This document shows, in pieces, positions 13,009-19,982 of a DNA stretch of 24,250 bases. How positions within the stretch are numbered: the first letter of the stretch is position 1; the number at the start of each line of letters is the position of its first letter. Both the position numbers and the translations under genes were made by a program. The notes beneath the pieces were generated by a model. It was not told the origin of the DNA. It ran no database searches and saw nothing but the letters and a program-made list of their open reading frames with translations. Source of the DNA: a virus; the IMG/VR virus record IMGVR_UViG_3300005664_000085, positions 1 through 24,250 of that record. One strand, given 5' to 3'.

Positions 13009-15387
13009 ATGAAACTAACAGATATATTAATACTAGAATACTCAGACAAGACTATCCAAACTACAATAGATAGATGGAAGAAAACATCACCTCAAATCGA
13101 CGATAATCTTGCAAGACAAGTAATACAACGTTTTGATCAGATTAAATCAGGTTTATCTTCTAAACTACAACAAGTAGCCCTTAGCGACGAACTAAAAACA
13201 GGTCAAAATTATCTTAATATAGATAAGTATTCTTGGGCTGATATGGTTAACTTACTGCGTTCCTTACCTGAAAAAGAGGATAAGATAAAAAAAGATGCTA
13301 TCCAGATGTTCGTAGAAAAAGAACGTATGGATAAAGGTGATGTAACGAGCTACGTAATTCGTTTTATGAATAACAGACGTAACCTTAAATACGCCTTAGC
13401 GAACGGAACCGAAGATGGAAATTATAGCAAAGAAGAAGTACAAAAATTAGTCCCAAAACGTCTTATTCCTAACGATGCATATCTAGACCCTCGTGCTTGG
13501 GATTTTGGTCAGATGGAACATATGTTAGATGCTTTATTCCCTATGCAAGCTAAAGTTGGGGAAGAAGGTGATCAAAATACCGCTACTACAGACGCAGATA
13601 AAGTGTATGATAAAGATGGTATCGAAATTTATAAAGGAGATGCACAACATAAATGTATCGCTTATAATCCTTCCGAAGGTGGTAGGAAAAAATATGGTTG
13701 GTGTATAGCTCAACCATCTAATACAATGTATGATAGGTATCGTTTTATGGAAGGTACAAACCGTATGTTTTATTTCGTATTTGATAGAAGTCTCCCCGAT
13801 ACAGATCCATATCACGCTTTTGTAATTCATGTTGGTGAAGGAAATAAAAAATATTGGATTACAGATGCAAAAAATAGTGGAGATAAAGAATTTCATCCTT
13901 GGGAAAAACTTAAAACAACAGCTCCACCAGTTTGGCCTAAAATAGGACATTTAGAACATATTTTTAAATATGTTGATCCTTCTAAAGCTGAGATTTCTGG
14001 TGCCGCAATGCGAGGTAAAAGATTATCTGCAAATGACTTCCGTGAGTTAGATTACGAAGATAAACAAAATTATGTTCAAGCTAATGCGGGATCTTTATCA
14101 CCTGAAATTCTTAAAATATTAGATAAAGAATTAAAGAACTTAGCCATAAATTATGGTCAAAAATTCCCTTATGCGGACTTAAAAGATAACGAAGGACTAG
14201 CAAAAAGATATGCAGCATTCCGTTTCAGACATACAAATTATTCTAAGGATCCTATACCTTTACCTTACGTTAAATTTTTAGATGACGAAGCTAAACAAAA
14301 ATATCTAGAAACATTCGACGACAATCTTACATTTGAATATATAGAAAAATTCTTTGGCCCCAAAGCTACAGAAAATTATGTACAAAAACAATTAAAAAAT
14401 CTAGATTACTTACCTCCTCAAGCTATTAAGTATATTAAGGATCCAAAACAAAAACAAATATTTGAAATTTATTCAAAACTGTTTACACCTTGGGAATTTG
14501 GTAAGGATACAAATATTGGTGACGAAGAATTATCTACTTCTGCAGATATGCCTGTTCAAGATATTAACCCAAAACCTATTACAGCCAAAGAGTGGAATCA
14601 ACTTAGTCCCGAAGAACGTAAAGTTATTACAAACTTAGCTGAAAAAGTAAATGGGAAAGAACAATATTCAACTCTATTATACGCTCTTCCTTATATTATA
14701 GAAGATAAAGGTAGAAAATTAGTACTCCTACCCCTAAAAGGTGAAGACTATAGTTATGAAGATTGGGTTTTAGTTGATGAAAATAACAAAGTAGTACAAA
14801 AAGGTATAGATGGAAATACTTCTTCTGTAGCAGGTACACCTTTAATAAGTGGATACCCAGATTTCAGTAGTGATCCAAGAAGAGTATACCCTTCATCTGA
14901 ACTTGAAATTAATAGTGGTAAAAGTGATATAAAAGAAATTAAAATCAATAAACCATTTTATCTCCAAAAAGGAAATATATATGATATATACGAATATGAT
15001 GGGGATTATGGAAAATATGATTATATTTTCGATGGTGAAGATCAAGGAGATTATATATTTTATCATAAAAATGATGAAGATGTTCATATATTTATCCCTA
15101 AAGATGATTTAAATAATTATAAAATTTCTAAATCAATAAACCAAATTAAAGAAATTAAAGTAAATAATCCAAACCCATTAAAACAACTTATGAAAGATAA
15201 AGGTGTTGACCAAAAATGGTTTGATAAATATATTATTCGAATGGATGAACTTACTCCAGAAGAATTACAAGATCTAGAATATGTTTCAGATAGGATAGAT
15301 ACACATCTTGATAATCAGGACGATGAAGAAGACTTTGAAGAACAATTCCTTCGAGAACGTCTCATGCATCGCGCAGGATTACTTTAG
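13009..15387 (+). CDS. Large putative virion protein with GWCIA-type domain and two terminal EIKVNNP segments
   Basis: A 792-aa protein, the largest uninterrupted gene product in the window. It starts MKLTDILILEYSDK, a short leader with Ile-Leu-Glu. Residues about 200-305 include CIAYNPSEGGRKKYGWCIA, FYFVFDRSLPD, HAFVIHV and YWITDAKNSGD. I have seen similar Trp-Cys signatures in uncharacterised phage and plasmid proteins but know no function. Residues 350-490 hold imperfect helical repeats. IKEIKINKP (Glu643) opens a Tyr/Asp-rich beta-type module; IKEIKVNNP (Glu715) opens a last acidic helical piece ending RLMHRAGLL. The 3' 430 bases are more AT-rich than the core. A terminator follows directly. 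Likely virion-associated. Confidence 0.78.
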   Translation: MKLTDILILEYSDKTIQTTIDRWKKTSPQIDDNLARQVIQRFDQIKSGLSSKLQQVALSDELKTGQNYLNIDKYSWADMVNLLRSLPEKEDKIKKDAIQMFVEKERMDKGDVTSYVIRFMNNRRNLKYALANGTEDGNYSKEEVQKLVPKRLIPNDAYLDPRAWDFGQMEHMLDALFPMQAKVGEEGDQNTATTDADKVYDKDGIEIYKGDAQHKCIAYNPSEGGRKKYGWCIAQPSNTMYDRYRFMEGTNRMFYFVFDRSLPDTDPYHAFVIHVGEGNKKYWITDAKNSGDKEFHPWEKLKTTAPPVWPKIGHLEHIFKYVDPSKAEISGAAMRGKRLSANDFRELDYEDKQNYVQANAGSLSPEILKILDKELKNLAINYGQKFPYADLKDNEGLAKRYAAFRFRHTNYSKDPIPLPYVKFLDDEAKQKYLETFDDNLTFEYIEKFFGPKATENYVQKQLKNLDYLPPQAIKYIKDPKQKQIFEIYSKLFTPWEFGKDTNIGDEELSTSADMPVQDINPKPITAKEWNQLSPEERKVITNLAEKVNGKEQYSTLLYALPYIIEDKGRKLVLLPLKGEDYSYEDWVLVDENNKVVQKGIDGNTSSVAGTPLISGYPDFSSDPRRVYPSSELEINSGKSDIKEIKINKPFYLQKGNIYDIYEYDGDYGKYDYIFDGEDQGDYIFYHKNDEDVHIFIPKDDLNNYKISKSINQIKEIKVNNPNPLKQLMKDKGVDQKWFDKYIIRMDELTPEELQDLEYVSDRIDTHLDNQDDEEDFEEQFLRERLMHRAGLL

Positions 15388-15392
15388 ATCAC

Positions 15393-15415
15393 AAGACCCG
15401 AAAGGGTCTTTGTTT
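15393..15415 (+). terminator. Rho-independent terminator closing the virion-like block
   Basis: Perfect 7-bp stem AAGACCC/GGGTCTT with a GAAA loop, followed by TGTTTT. It sits 5 bases after the stop of the 792-codon gene and shares stem and loop with the terminator at 1151. Confidence 0.88.
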
Positions 15416-15428
15416 TCCCATAAAAATA

Positions 15429-15437
15429 TTCGTATAT
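15429..15437 (+). promoter_or_regulatory. Candidate promoter element after terminator
   Basis: A second copy of the word TCGTATATT, again shortly after a terminator and 23 bases before an ATG (15461). It pairs with the copy at 1187. Confidence 0.35.
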
Positions 15438-15460
15438 TAAATAATATAATAACTTAAATA

Positions 15461-15643
15461 ATGAACGTAATTTTAATAGTCTCCGCAGTTTATTTACTTA
15501 TAGGTACTATGATAGTAGAAGTAATGAGATATAGTAGTCTTGAATACGATCAATTGGTTCGAGGTAATTACATCCAGTACTTAAAAGATGTAATAATGTG
15601 GTTTCCTGACTTATTATCATTCATGAATGAAGATAAAGAATGA
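15461..15643 (+). CDS. Small membrane protein, 60 aa
   Basis: Residues 2-21 (NVILIVSAVYLLIGTMIVEV) form one hydrophobic transmembrane helix at the N-terminus. A short charged part with an amphipathic, aromatic helix (YLKDVIMWFPDLLSFM) follows. The ORF ends in ATGA overlap with the next ORF. No signal-peptidase or lipobox motif is seen. Size and topology are compatible with many small phage inner-membrane proteins, and a specific role cannot be read from the sequence. Confidence 0.7.
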   Translation: MNVILIVSAVYLLIGTMIVEVMRYSSLEYDQLVRGNYIQYLKDVIMWFPDLLSFMNEDKE

Positions 15644-15732
15644 AACTCGCTATAATAGGAAGTAGAGATTTAATAAAAATAAGTATAAAGAAAAATAAAA
15701 AAAATTCAACGGATTTAATTGGAAATATAAGT
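15640..15732 (+). pseudogene. Remnant of a SLOG/DUF2493-like gene start
   Basis: The ATG overlaps the previous stop (ATGA) and opens MKLAIIGSRDL, a strong match to the nucleotide-binding first strand and loop of DUF2493/YspA-type SLOG proteins. The sequence then becomes Lys/Asn/Ser-rich (IKISIKKNKKNSTDL) and continues in frame into the oxidoreductase. I read it as the stub of a deleted gene whose start is still in use or fused. It rests on 11 residues. Confidence 0.4.
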
Positions 15733-17061
15733 ATGAATAAAGAAACAAAGAAACTAGTTTTTATTGGAGCTGGAGTAAGTACACAATATGGTGTTATACA
15801 TCTATTAAAGAACGGATACGACCCTTCATGTATAACTATTATTGAAAAGGGGAATTCTATATATAATAGAAAACCAAAAGAAGTTATGTCAGGAGCAGGA
15901 GGGTGTGGTACCTTCTCAGATTTTAAAGTTATACCATCATTTAAACAAGGGGGCTTATTCTATCCCCATTATTGTGAAGACGAAGAATATGCAACTGAGT
16001 TATCTAAACAATTATATAATTATATAGTTGAATATCATCCTGACCCCTCTAAAATAATGTATACTGAGCCTGTAGAAGAACCTCAATTTATTAAAGATTC
16101 TCCATTTGAATTAAGACAATCTCCTTGTTACCATTTAGGTACAGATTATGGTCAACAACAAGTTAAAAATATATTTGAATATTTTGATAAGGTAGGAGTT
16201 AATCAAATTTATAATGCTGAAGTTAAATCTATTTCTATAAAAGAAGATGGTATTTTTATTTGGTATATAGAAGATGGTTATAAACATGAAAGATATGAAA
16301 TATTTACCGACAAATTGATTATAGGAACCGGTAAGTCAGGTATGGATTTACTTACTTATTTAATTAAAAAAGAAAATCTAATTACGGTACCTAAACCTGC
16401 CCAATTTGGAGTAAGATATGAAACTGATGGTAAATATTTTGAAGAATTATCTAAAGTAGCTTATGATTTTAAATTATATAAGAAATTTGGTGAAGATAGT
16501 GCTCGCTCATTTTGCACAAATAATTTTGCTGCTTTTGTTGCTGAAGAAGAAACTTATGGTATGAAGTCGTTTAATGGACATGCTCATAAAGACCCTGATA
16601 AAGAAAATGGTTTAACTAATTTTGGTATTTTATTAGAAGCTCGTGGTATAGAAGACCCATTTGAATTTAGTAAAAAACTTGTAGAATTTTTCCAACATCA
16701 TGGAGAAGGAGCTTATTATTCTCCTAAAGGAAGAAAACCATCACTTACAGACCAAGGTACCCCAGTTCCTGGATATAGAATCCAATTAGAAGAATTTAAA
16801 GAGGGTTTTGGAAAATATGCTAATTATATATTAGAATTTATCGATGATTTAAATAAAACTTTTGGAATAGACGATAATTATATTTTCTACTGCCCTGAAG
16901 TTAAATTTTTAACAAACGAAATATTACTAAACAAAGAAGATTTATCATTGCCCCAACATCCAAATATTCACTTACAGGGTGACGCAGCTGGAGCGCGCGG
17001 GATCTATATCTCTGCGTTACATGGCTTATACAACGCAAATTCAATACTAAATAATAAATAA
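15733..17061 (+). CDS. FAD-dependent oxidoreductase
   Basis: A two-dinucleotide-binding flavoprotein, 442 aa from Met at 15733. LVFIGAGVSTQYGVIHLL is the N-terminal Rossmann fingerprint (GxGxxxxxGxxxL) for FAD. A second signature, LIIGTGKSGMDLL, lies near residue 200. LQGDAAGARGIYISALHGLY near the C-terminus is the second FAD contact (GD box). The general shape resembles the COG2509-type NAD(FAD)-utilising dehydrogenases sometimes found in large phages; substrate unknown. The frame is open from 15640, which would add 31 residues that do not belong to this family, so I prefer the start at 15733. A coupled start at 15640 remains possible. Confidence 0.85.
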   Translation: MNKETKKLVFIGAGVSTQYGVIHLLKNGYDPSCITIIEKGNSIYNRKPKEVMSGAGGCGTFSDFKVIPSFKQGGLFYPHYCEDEEYATELSKQLYNYIVEYHPDPSKIMYTEPVEEPQFIKDSPFELRQSPCYHLGTDYGQQQVKNIFEYFDKVGVNQIYNAEVKSISIKEDGIFIWYIEDGYKHERYEIFTDKLIIGTGKSGMDLLTYLIKKENLITVPKPAQFGVRYETDGKYFEELSKVAYDFKLYKKFGEDSARSFCTNNFAAFVAEEETYGMKSFNGHAHKDPDKENGLTNFGILLEARGIEDPFEFSKKLVEFFQHHGEGAYYSPKGRKPSLTDQGTPVPGYRIQLEEFKEGFGKYANYILEFIDDLNKTFGIDDNYIFYCPEVKFLTNEILLNKEDLSLPQHPNIHLQGDAAGARGIYISALHGLYNANSILNNK

Positions 17062-17062
17062 A

Positions 17063-17302
17063 ATGAGCGATTATAAAACAAGAACAATTACATCTCCAGA
17101 TGGAATTAAAAGAACAATATTTGACGGAAAACTTCATTCGAGTGAAGGTCCAGCACTAGTCTTCCCTAAAGAAATGAAACGTAAAGATGAATATTATTTA
17201 TATGGTATTCAATATACTAAAGATGCATGGTTAGAAGTTAAAAAAGATGGAATAGGTTTACCACCAAGTAAACAAGGTTTAAAAGATACACCAACATACT
17301 AA
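17063..17302 (+). CDS. Small protein with DGKLHxxxGPA repeat unit
   Basis: A 79-aa protein. FDGKLHSSEGPALVFPKE followed by YYLYGIQYTKDAW resembles one unit of the beta-hairpin repeats reading like GKLHREDGPA and YLNG, which occur singly or in arrays in phage and bacterial proteins. One full unit and half of the next are present. No enzymatic motif. The start follows the oxidoreductase stop by one base, and the next gene starts 1 base after its stop, so it is part of one operon. Confidence 0.72.
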   Translation: MSDYKTRTITSPDGIKRTIFDGKLHSSEGPALVFPKEMKRKDEYYLYGIQYTKDAWLEVKKDGIGLPPSKQGLKDTPTY

Positions 17303-17303
17303 T

Positions 17304-17840
17304 ATGAGTAAAATAGCACTATGTTCTACAGTCAGCTGCGGCAAAACAACTTTAGTAAATGCCTTAGCTAAATTACCTCAATTTAAAGACTATAAAATTG
17401 CAACAGAACGAAGTAAGTACTTGAGGGATTTAGGTATTCCTCTTAATACAGATTCAACTATTATTGGACAATCAATATTTGGGAGTGAGAGACTTTCAGA
17501 ATTATTGTATGATAATTTAATTACTGATCGTAGTATAATTGATGTTATGTCTTTTACAAACTTAGCTCAATCTATAAACAGTATTGATAAAGATGCATTT
17601 GAAAGCTATTTCGAACGTTTCATTTCCGAATACGATTATATATTTTATATTTCACCTGATGGAATAGAAATTGAAGACAATTCTGTTAGGACTATTGACC
17701 CCCAATATAGAAAAGATATCGATATTGAAATACTTCGTCTTATATCAAAATATCGATATAAAATTAAAAACTACCATGAGATACATGGAATGACTGTTGA
17801 AGAAAGAGTTGATTTTGTAAAATATATTATATGGGGTTAG
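17304..17840 (+). CDS. P-loop NTPase/kinase-like protein (AAA_28/NadR-type)
   Basis: A 178-aa protein. The Walker A motif is CSTVSCGKTTL (Gly13-Lys14-Thr15), with Ser replacing the usual first Gly. NLITDRSIIDVMSF near 70-85 carries the Asp-Arg typical of nucleotide kinases of this group, and YDYIFYISPDG near 112 is the following strand. Size and pattern fit small kinases of the AAA_28/NadR-like branch, which phosphorylate nucleosides, nicotinamide riboside or polynucleotide ends. The substrate cannot be decided. It is the last gene before the HNH endonuclease insertion. Confidence 0.8.
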   Translation: MSKIALCSTVSCGKTTLVNALAKLPQFKDYKIATERSKYLRDLGIPLNTDSTIIGQSIFGSERLSELLYDNLITDRSIIDVMSFTNLAQSINSIDKDAFESYFERFISEYDYIFYISPDGIEIEDNSVRTIDPQYRKDIDIEILRLISKYRYKIKNYHEIHGMTVEERVDFVKYIIWG

Positions 17841-17848
17841 AGCTTTAT

Positions 17849-17857
17849 ATATTTATA
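17849..17857 (+). promoter_or_regulatory. Candidate promoter ATATTTATA before HNH gene
   Basis: ATATTTATAC lies 22 bases before the HNH endonuclease ATG. A second copy follows the HNH gene (18500), so the gene is bracketed by the element. Confidence 0.42.
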
Positions 17858-17879
17858 CTAAACGATAACTAATATATAA

Positions 17880-18500
17880 ATGAAATATTGTAATAAGTGT
17901 AAAGAAAATAAAGAATTAATTAATTTTACTAATAAAACTTCTTCTCCTGATGGGAAATCATATGTCTGTAGACTATGTAAAAAGGAGATTGATAAGAATT
18001 ATTATAATAATAATAAAGAAACATTCCATATTAGAAATAAAAATTGGAAATGTAATAATTTAGAAAGATTTAAAGAAGTTAATAAAAAATGGAACAAAGA
18101 TAACCCAGATAAAGTAAAAGAAGCTCAAATTAAATATAGAATAAATAATCCTTCATATAAAATAAGAAATTTATTTCATAATTTAAAAAATAGATTCCAA
18201 AATGGTCATGGTAAAGAAGAATATAAAATCATAAAGGATTATATAGAAAACTTATTTATAGAAAATATGAATTGGAATACTATTGAAATAGATCATAAAA
18301 TCCCTATAACATGGTTTAAATTAGATACTCCTCTAATATTAATTAATGATTTAAGAAACTTACAACCTTTATTTACTGAAGATAATAGAAATAAAGCAGC
18401 TAGTTATTGCCATCCTGTGGAAAAAGAATACTATGATCTTATAATTAATTATATCAAACCAAGAAGAGTTAAACAATTGCTAGAAATAATCAACCTTTAA
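17880..18500 (+). CDS. HNH homing endonuclease with N-terminal zinc ribbon
   Basis: A 206-aa free-standing HNH endonuclease. The N-terminus has a four-Cys zinc ribbon: Cys4 and Cys7 (YCNKCKE), Cys30 and Cys33 (YVCRLCKKE). The middle (35-95) is Asn/Lys-rich and basic, suited to DNA contact. The HNH core is IEIDHKIPITWF (His139), then DLRNLQPLF (Asn160) and EDNRNKAAS. Very AT-rich, like the two GIY-YIG genes. It lies between the kinase-like gene and the acidic pre-terminase gene with promoter-like elements on both sides. No remnant of a split neighbour is visible, so it appears to be an intergenic insertion. Confidence 0.9.
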   Translation: MKYCNKCKENKELINFTNKTSSPDGKSYVCRLCKKEIDKNYYNNNKETFHIRNKNWKCNNLERFKEVNKKWNKDNPDKVKEAQIKYRINNPSYKIRNLFHNLKNRFQNGHGKEEYKIIKDYIENLFIENMNWNTIEIDHKIPITWFKLDTPLILINDLRNLQPLFTEDNRNKAASYCHPVEKEYYDLIINYIKPRRVKQLLEIINL

Positions 18501-18508
18501 TATTTATA
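18500..18508 (+). promoter_or_regulatory. Candidate promoter ATATTTATA after HNH gene
   Basis: This copy begins at the last base of the HNH stop codon. With the near copy GTATTTATA at 18535-18543, one of the two probably serves the gene at 18576. Confidence 0.38.
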
Positions 18509-18517
18509 TCGAACAAG

Positions 18518-18536
18518 ACTAAATTAACAATTTAGT
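18518..18536. repeat. Perfect inverted repeat before pre-terminase gene
   Basis: ACTAAATT, a 3-base loop AAC, then AATTTAGT: an 8-bp perfect palindrome that runs into the near-promoter GTATTTATA. It could be an operator, a weak hairpin or RNA leader. Confidence 0.6.
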
Positions 18537-18550
18537 ATTTATATACTTAA

Positions 18551-18576
18551 AACAACAAATAAAAACAACAAATAAA
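18551..18576 (+). repeat. 13-bp perfect tandem duplication in a leader
   Basis: AACAACAAATAAA is present twice in direct succession, the second copy ending at the A of the ATG. It lengthens an unstructured A-rich leader, which in Bacteroidota-type initiation may aid ribosome loading in place of a Shine-Dalgarno. Confidence 0.75.
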
Positions 18577-19253
18577 TGGATATTGCAAGCTCAAGAAACT
18601 TCCTATTAAAAGAAAATACAGAATTAGATGAAATGGCTAAAATTCAGGGTGACCTAAAAACAGCTATTGAAAAAGTAATAACAGACAATCCAGAAGTTAA
18701 TGGATTACCACTTAAAAAACTAATCAGAGCAGATACCTCAGTATTAGATGCTTTAGACGGTGAAGATTTATATGATAATCAATTAAATAAATTTATCGCT
18801 GCACAAAAAGGTGAAAGAGAAGTAGGATCTAGAGGTAGAAAACCTGGTGGTAGTACAGATGCTAAACAAGATATAGATTCTGAAGTTTCTACAGGAGCTG
18901 CAGCAAAATTATCTTCAATTATTGAACCAGAAGGTGAGGATGAAGGTGAAGAAGATATTATTGATGCTTGGAATACTCCAGAAGAAGATGATGAACTAGA
19001 AATAGAACCTTCTGCACGTGATATTAAAAATGCTAGTGCTGGATTAGGTGCTCAAGATACTAATATTGAACAAGCAAATGCTTTTAAAAATATTATCACT
19101 AAAAAAGTAGATAAAATTGAAGCCCTTGATCCAAGAGATAGAGCAAAATCTGTTGATATGAGTGCTTTAAAACAATTCATTTCTAAACCAAAAGTAGTAA
19201 AAGCATTAACTGTTCCTACTATCCGTAGTCTAGTTTCATCTATAATTGGATAA
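18576..19253 (+). CDS. Acidic protein upstream of terminase, possibly small terminase or scaffold-type
   Basis: A 225-aa protein. The leader MDIASSRNFLLKENTELDEM contains Leu-Lys-Glu and Leu-Asp-Glu. Residues 25-85 are helical (LKTAIEKVITDNPEVNGLPL). Residues 90-150 are an acidic, Gly/Ser-containing linker with Glu/Asp runs (EPEGEDEGEEDIIDAW). The C-terminal 75 residues are helical and basic, ending in a hydrophobic helix (LTVPTIRSLVSSIIG). It occupies the position before the terminase large subunit where a small terminase could lie, but no DNA-binding motif is evident; a head or neck protein is equally possible. The stop is one base before the next ATG. Confidence 0.72.
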   Translation: MDIASSRNFLLKENTELDEMAKIQGDLKTAIEKVITDNPEVNGLPLKKLIRADTSVLDALDGEDLYDNQLNKFIAAQKGEREVGSRGRKPGGSTDAKQDIDSEVSTGAAAKLSSIIEPEGEDEGEEDIIDAWNTPEEDDELEIEPSARDIKNASAGLGAQDTNIEQANAFKNIITKKVDKIEALDPRDRAKSVDMSALKQFISKPKVVKALTVPTIRSLVSSIIG

Positions 19254-19254
19254 T

Positions 19255-19668
19255 ATGCCTTACGACATACAAAAACAGATAACTCCTCCTAACGGGGGAG
19301 TTTCTTGGTTCTCAAAAGAACGAGCAATATTCGGTTCTATAATTATATTTTTATTTTTCGTAATTATATATGGTTTAATTAAACAAAATGATTTTAAATC
19401 TCAACTCGAAGAAAATAAAAACAAAATAGAATACGTACAAAAACAAAACGATTCTATATCTAAAGCAAATTTGGATATACGAAATAAGTTTAGTACATTC
19501 GAAAGTAATATTAATGTTATAGATAATAAATTATACGATAATACTCAAAAATGGTATAACTTAAATAAAAAATTCAATGAAGAAATTAATGATGTTGATA
19601 CCTATTCTTATGATAAGCTTTTCAAGTCTGTCACAAGTAGATACGACAAAAATGTCGTTCCCAACTAA
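19255..19668 (+). CDS. Putative inner-membrane spanin-like protein
   Basis: A 137-aa protein from ATG at 19255; an in-frame TTG at 19246 lies inside the upstream gene and is less likely. One transmembrane helix at about residues 24-42 (AIFGSIIIFLFFVIIYGLI) is followed by a long, charged heptad-rich ectodomain (QLEENKNKIEYVQKQND). This is the N-in, C-out topology of an i-spanin (Rz-type), which works with a partner to fuse inner and outer membranes at lysis. The partner-like gene at 19577 overlaps its 3' end by 92 bases in another frame, as spanin genes often do. No holin or endolysin is seen nearby, so lysis is inferred from topology and overlap. Confidence 0.65.
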   Translation: MPYDIQKQITPPNGGVSWFSKERAIFGSIIIFLFFVIIYGLIKQNDFKSQLEENKNKIEYVQKQNDSISKANLDIRNKFSTFESNINVIDNKLYDNTQKWYNLNKKFNEEINDVDTYSYDKLFKSVTSRYDKNVVPN

Positions 19669-19981
19669 TACTGTTAGACTTATATATAAAGATTTATTAA
19701 AAGGAGATAAATGCGAGGCTGAAAAAACATACCTCTATTCTCAAATAGATTTATATGAAAATAAATTATCTGAAAAAGATAGTTTAATATTTGGTTATAA
19801 AAAATTAGATGAAAATAATCAATTTATAATTAAAAACGATTCTATTCAGAAAGAAGCATATAAAAGTAACGAGTCTTTATTTAAAAAACAAATTAAACAA
19901 GCCAATATTAAAAAAACTTTCTGGTTTACAACCACTTTAGTTACTACAGCTATTTCTATATTTTTAATTACAAAATTATAA
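19577..19981 (+). CDS. Secreted protein with C-terminal membrane helix, spanin-like partner
   Basis: A 134-aa protein. Residues 1-20 (MKKLMMLIPILMISFSSLSQ) form a classical signal peptide with the Ser-Leu-Ser-Gln end common in Bacteroidota. Residues about 45-110 are coiled-coil-like (YLYSQIDLYENKLSEKD). The last 20 residues (FWFTTTLVTTAISIFLITKL) are a transmembrane helix. The plan of N-terminal export, coil and C-terminal TM resembles a unimolecular spanin, but there is no lipobox Cys. The first 30 codons are read in a +1 frame over the end of the gene at 19255. It could be the outer partner of that protein or an independent u-spanin variant. Confidence 0.62.
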   Translation: MKKLMMLIPILMISFSSLSQVDTTKMSFPTNTVRLIYKDLLKGDKCEAEKTYLYSQIDLYENKLSEKDSLIFGYKKLDENNQFIIKNDSIQKEAYKSNESLFKKQIKQANIKKTFWFTTTLVTTAISIFLITKL

Positions 19982-19982
19982 T

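Noticed and set aside
13534-13950. 138-codon minus-strand open frame rich in Cys, Phe and Ile
   Set aside because: Antisense to the GWCIA domain; composition is what AT-rich antisense produces.
19246-19254. TTG start for the spanin-like gene
   Set aside because: It lies within the upstream coding sequence, and an ATG follows three codons later, directly after the upstream stop.
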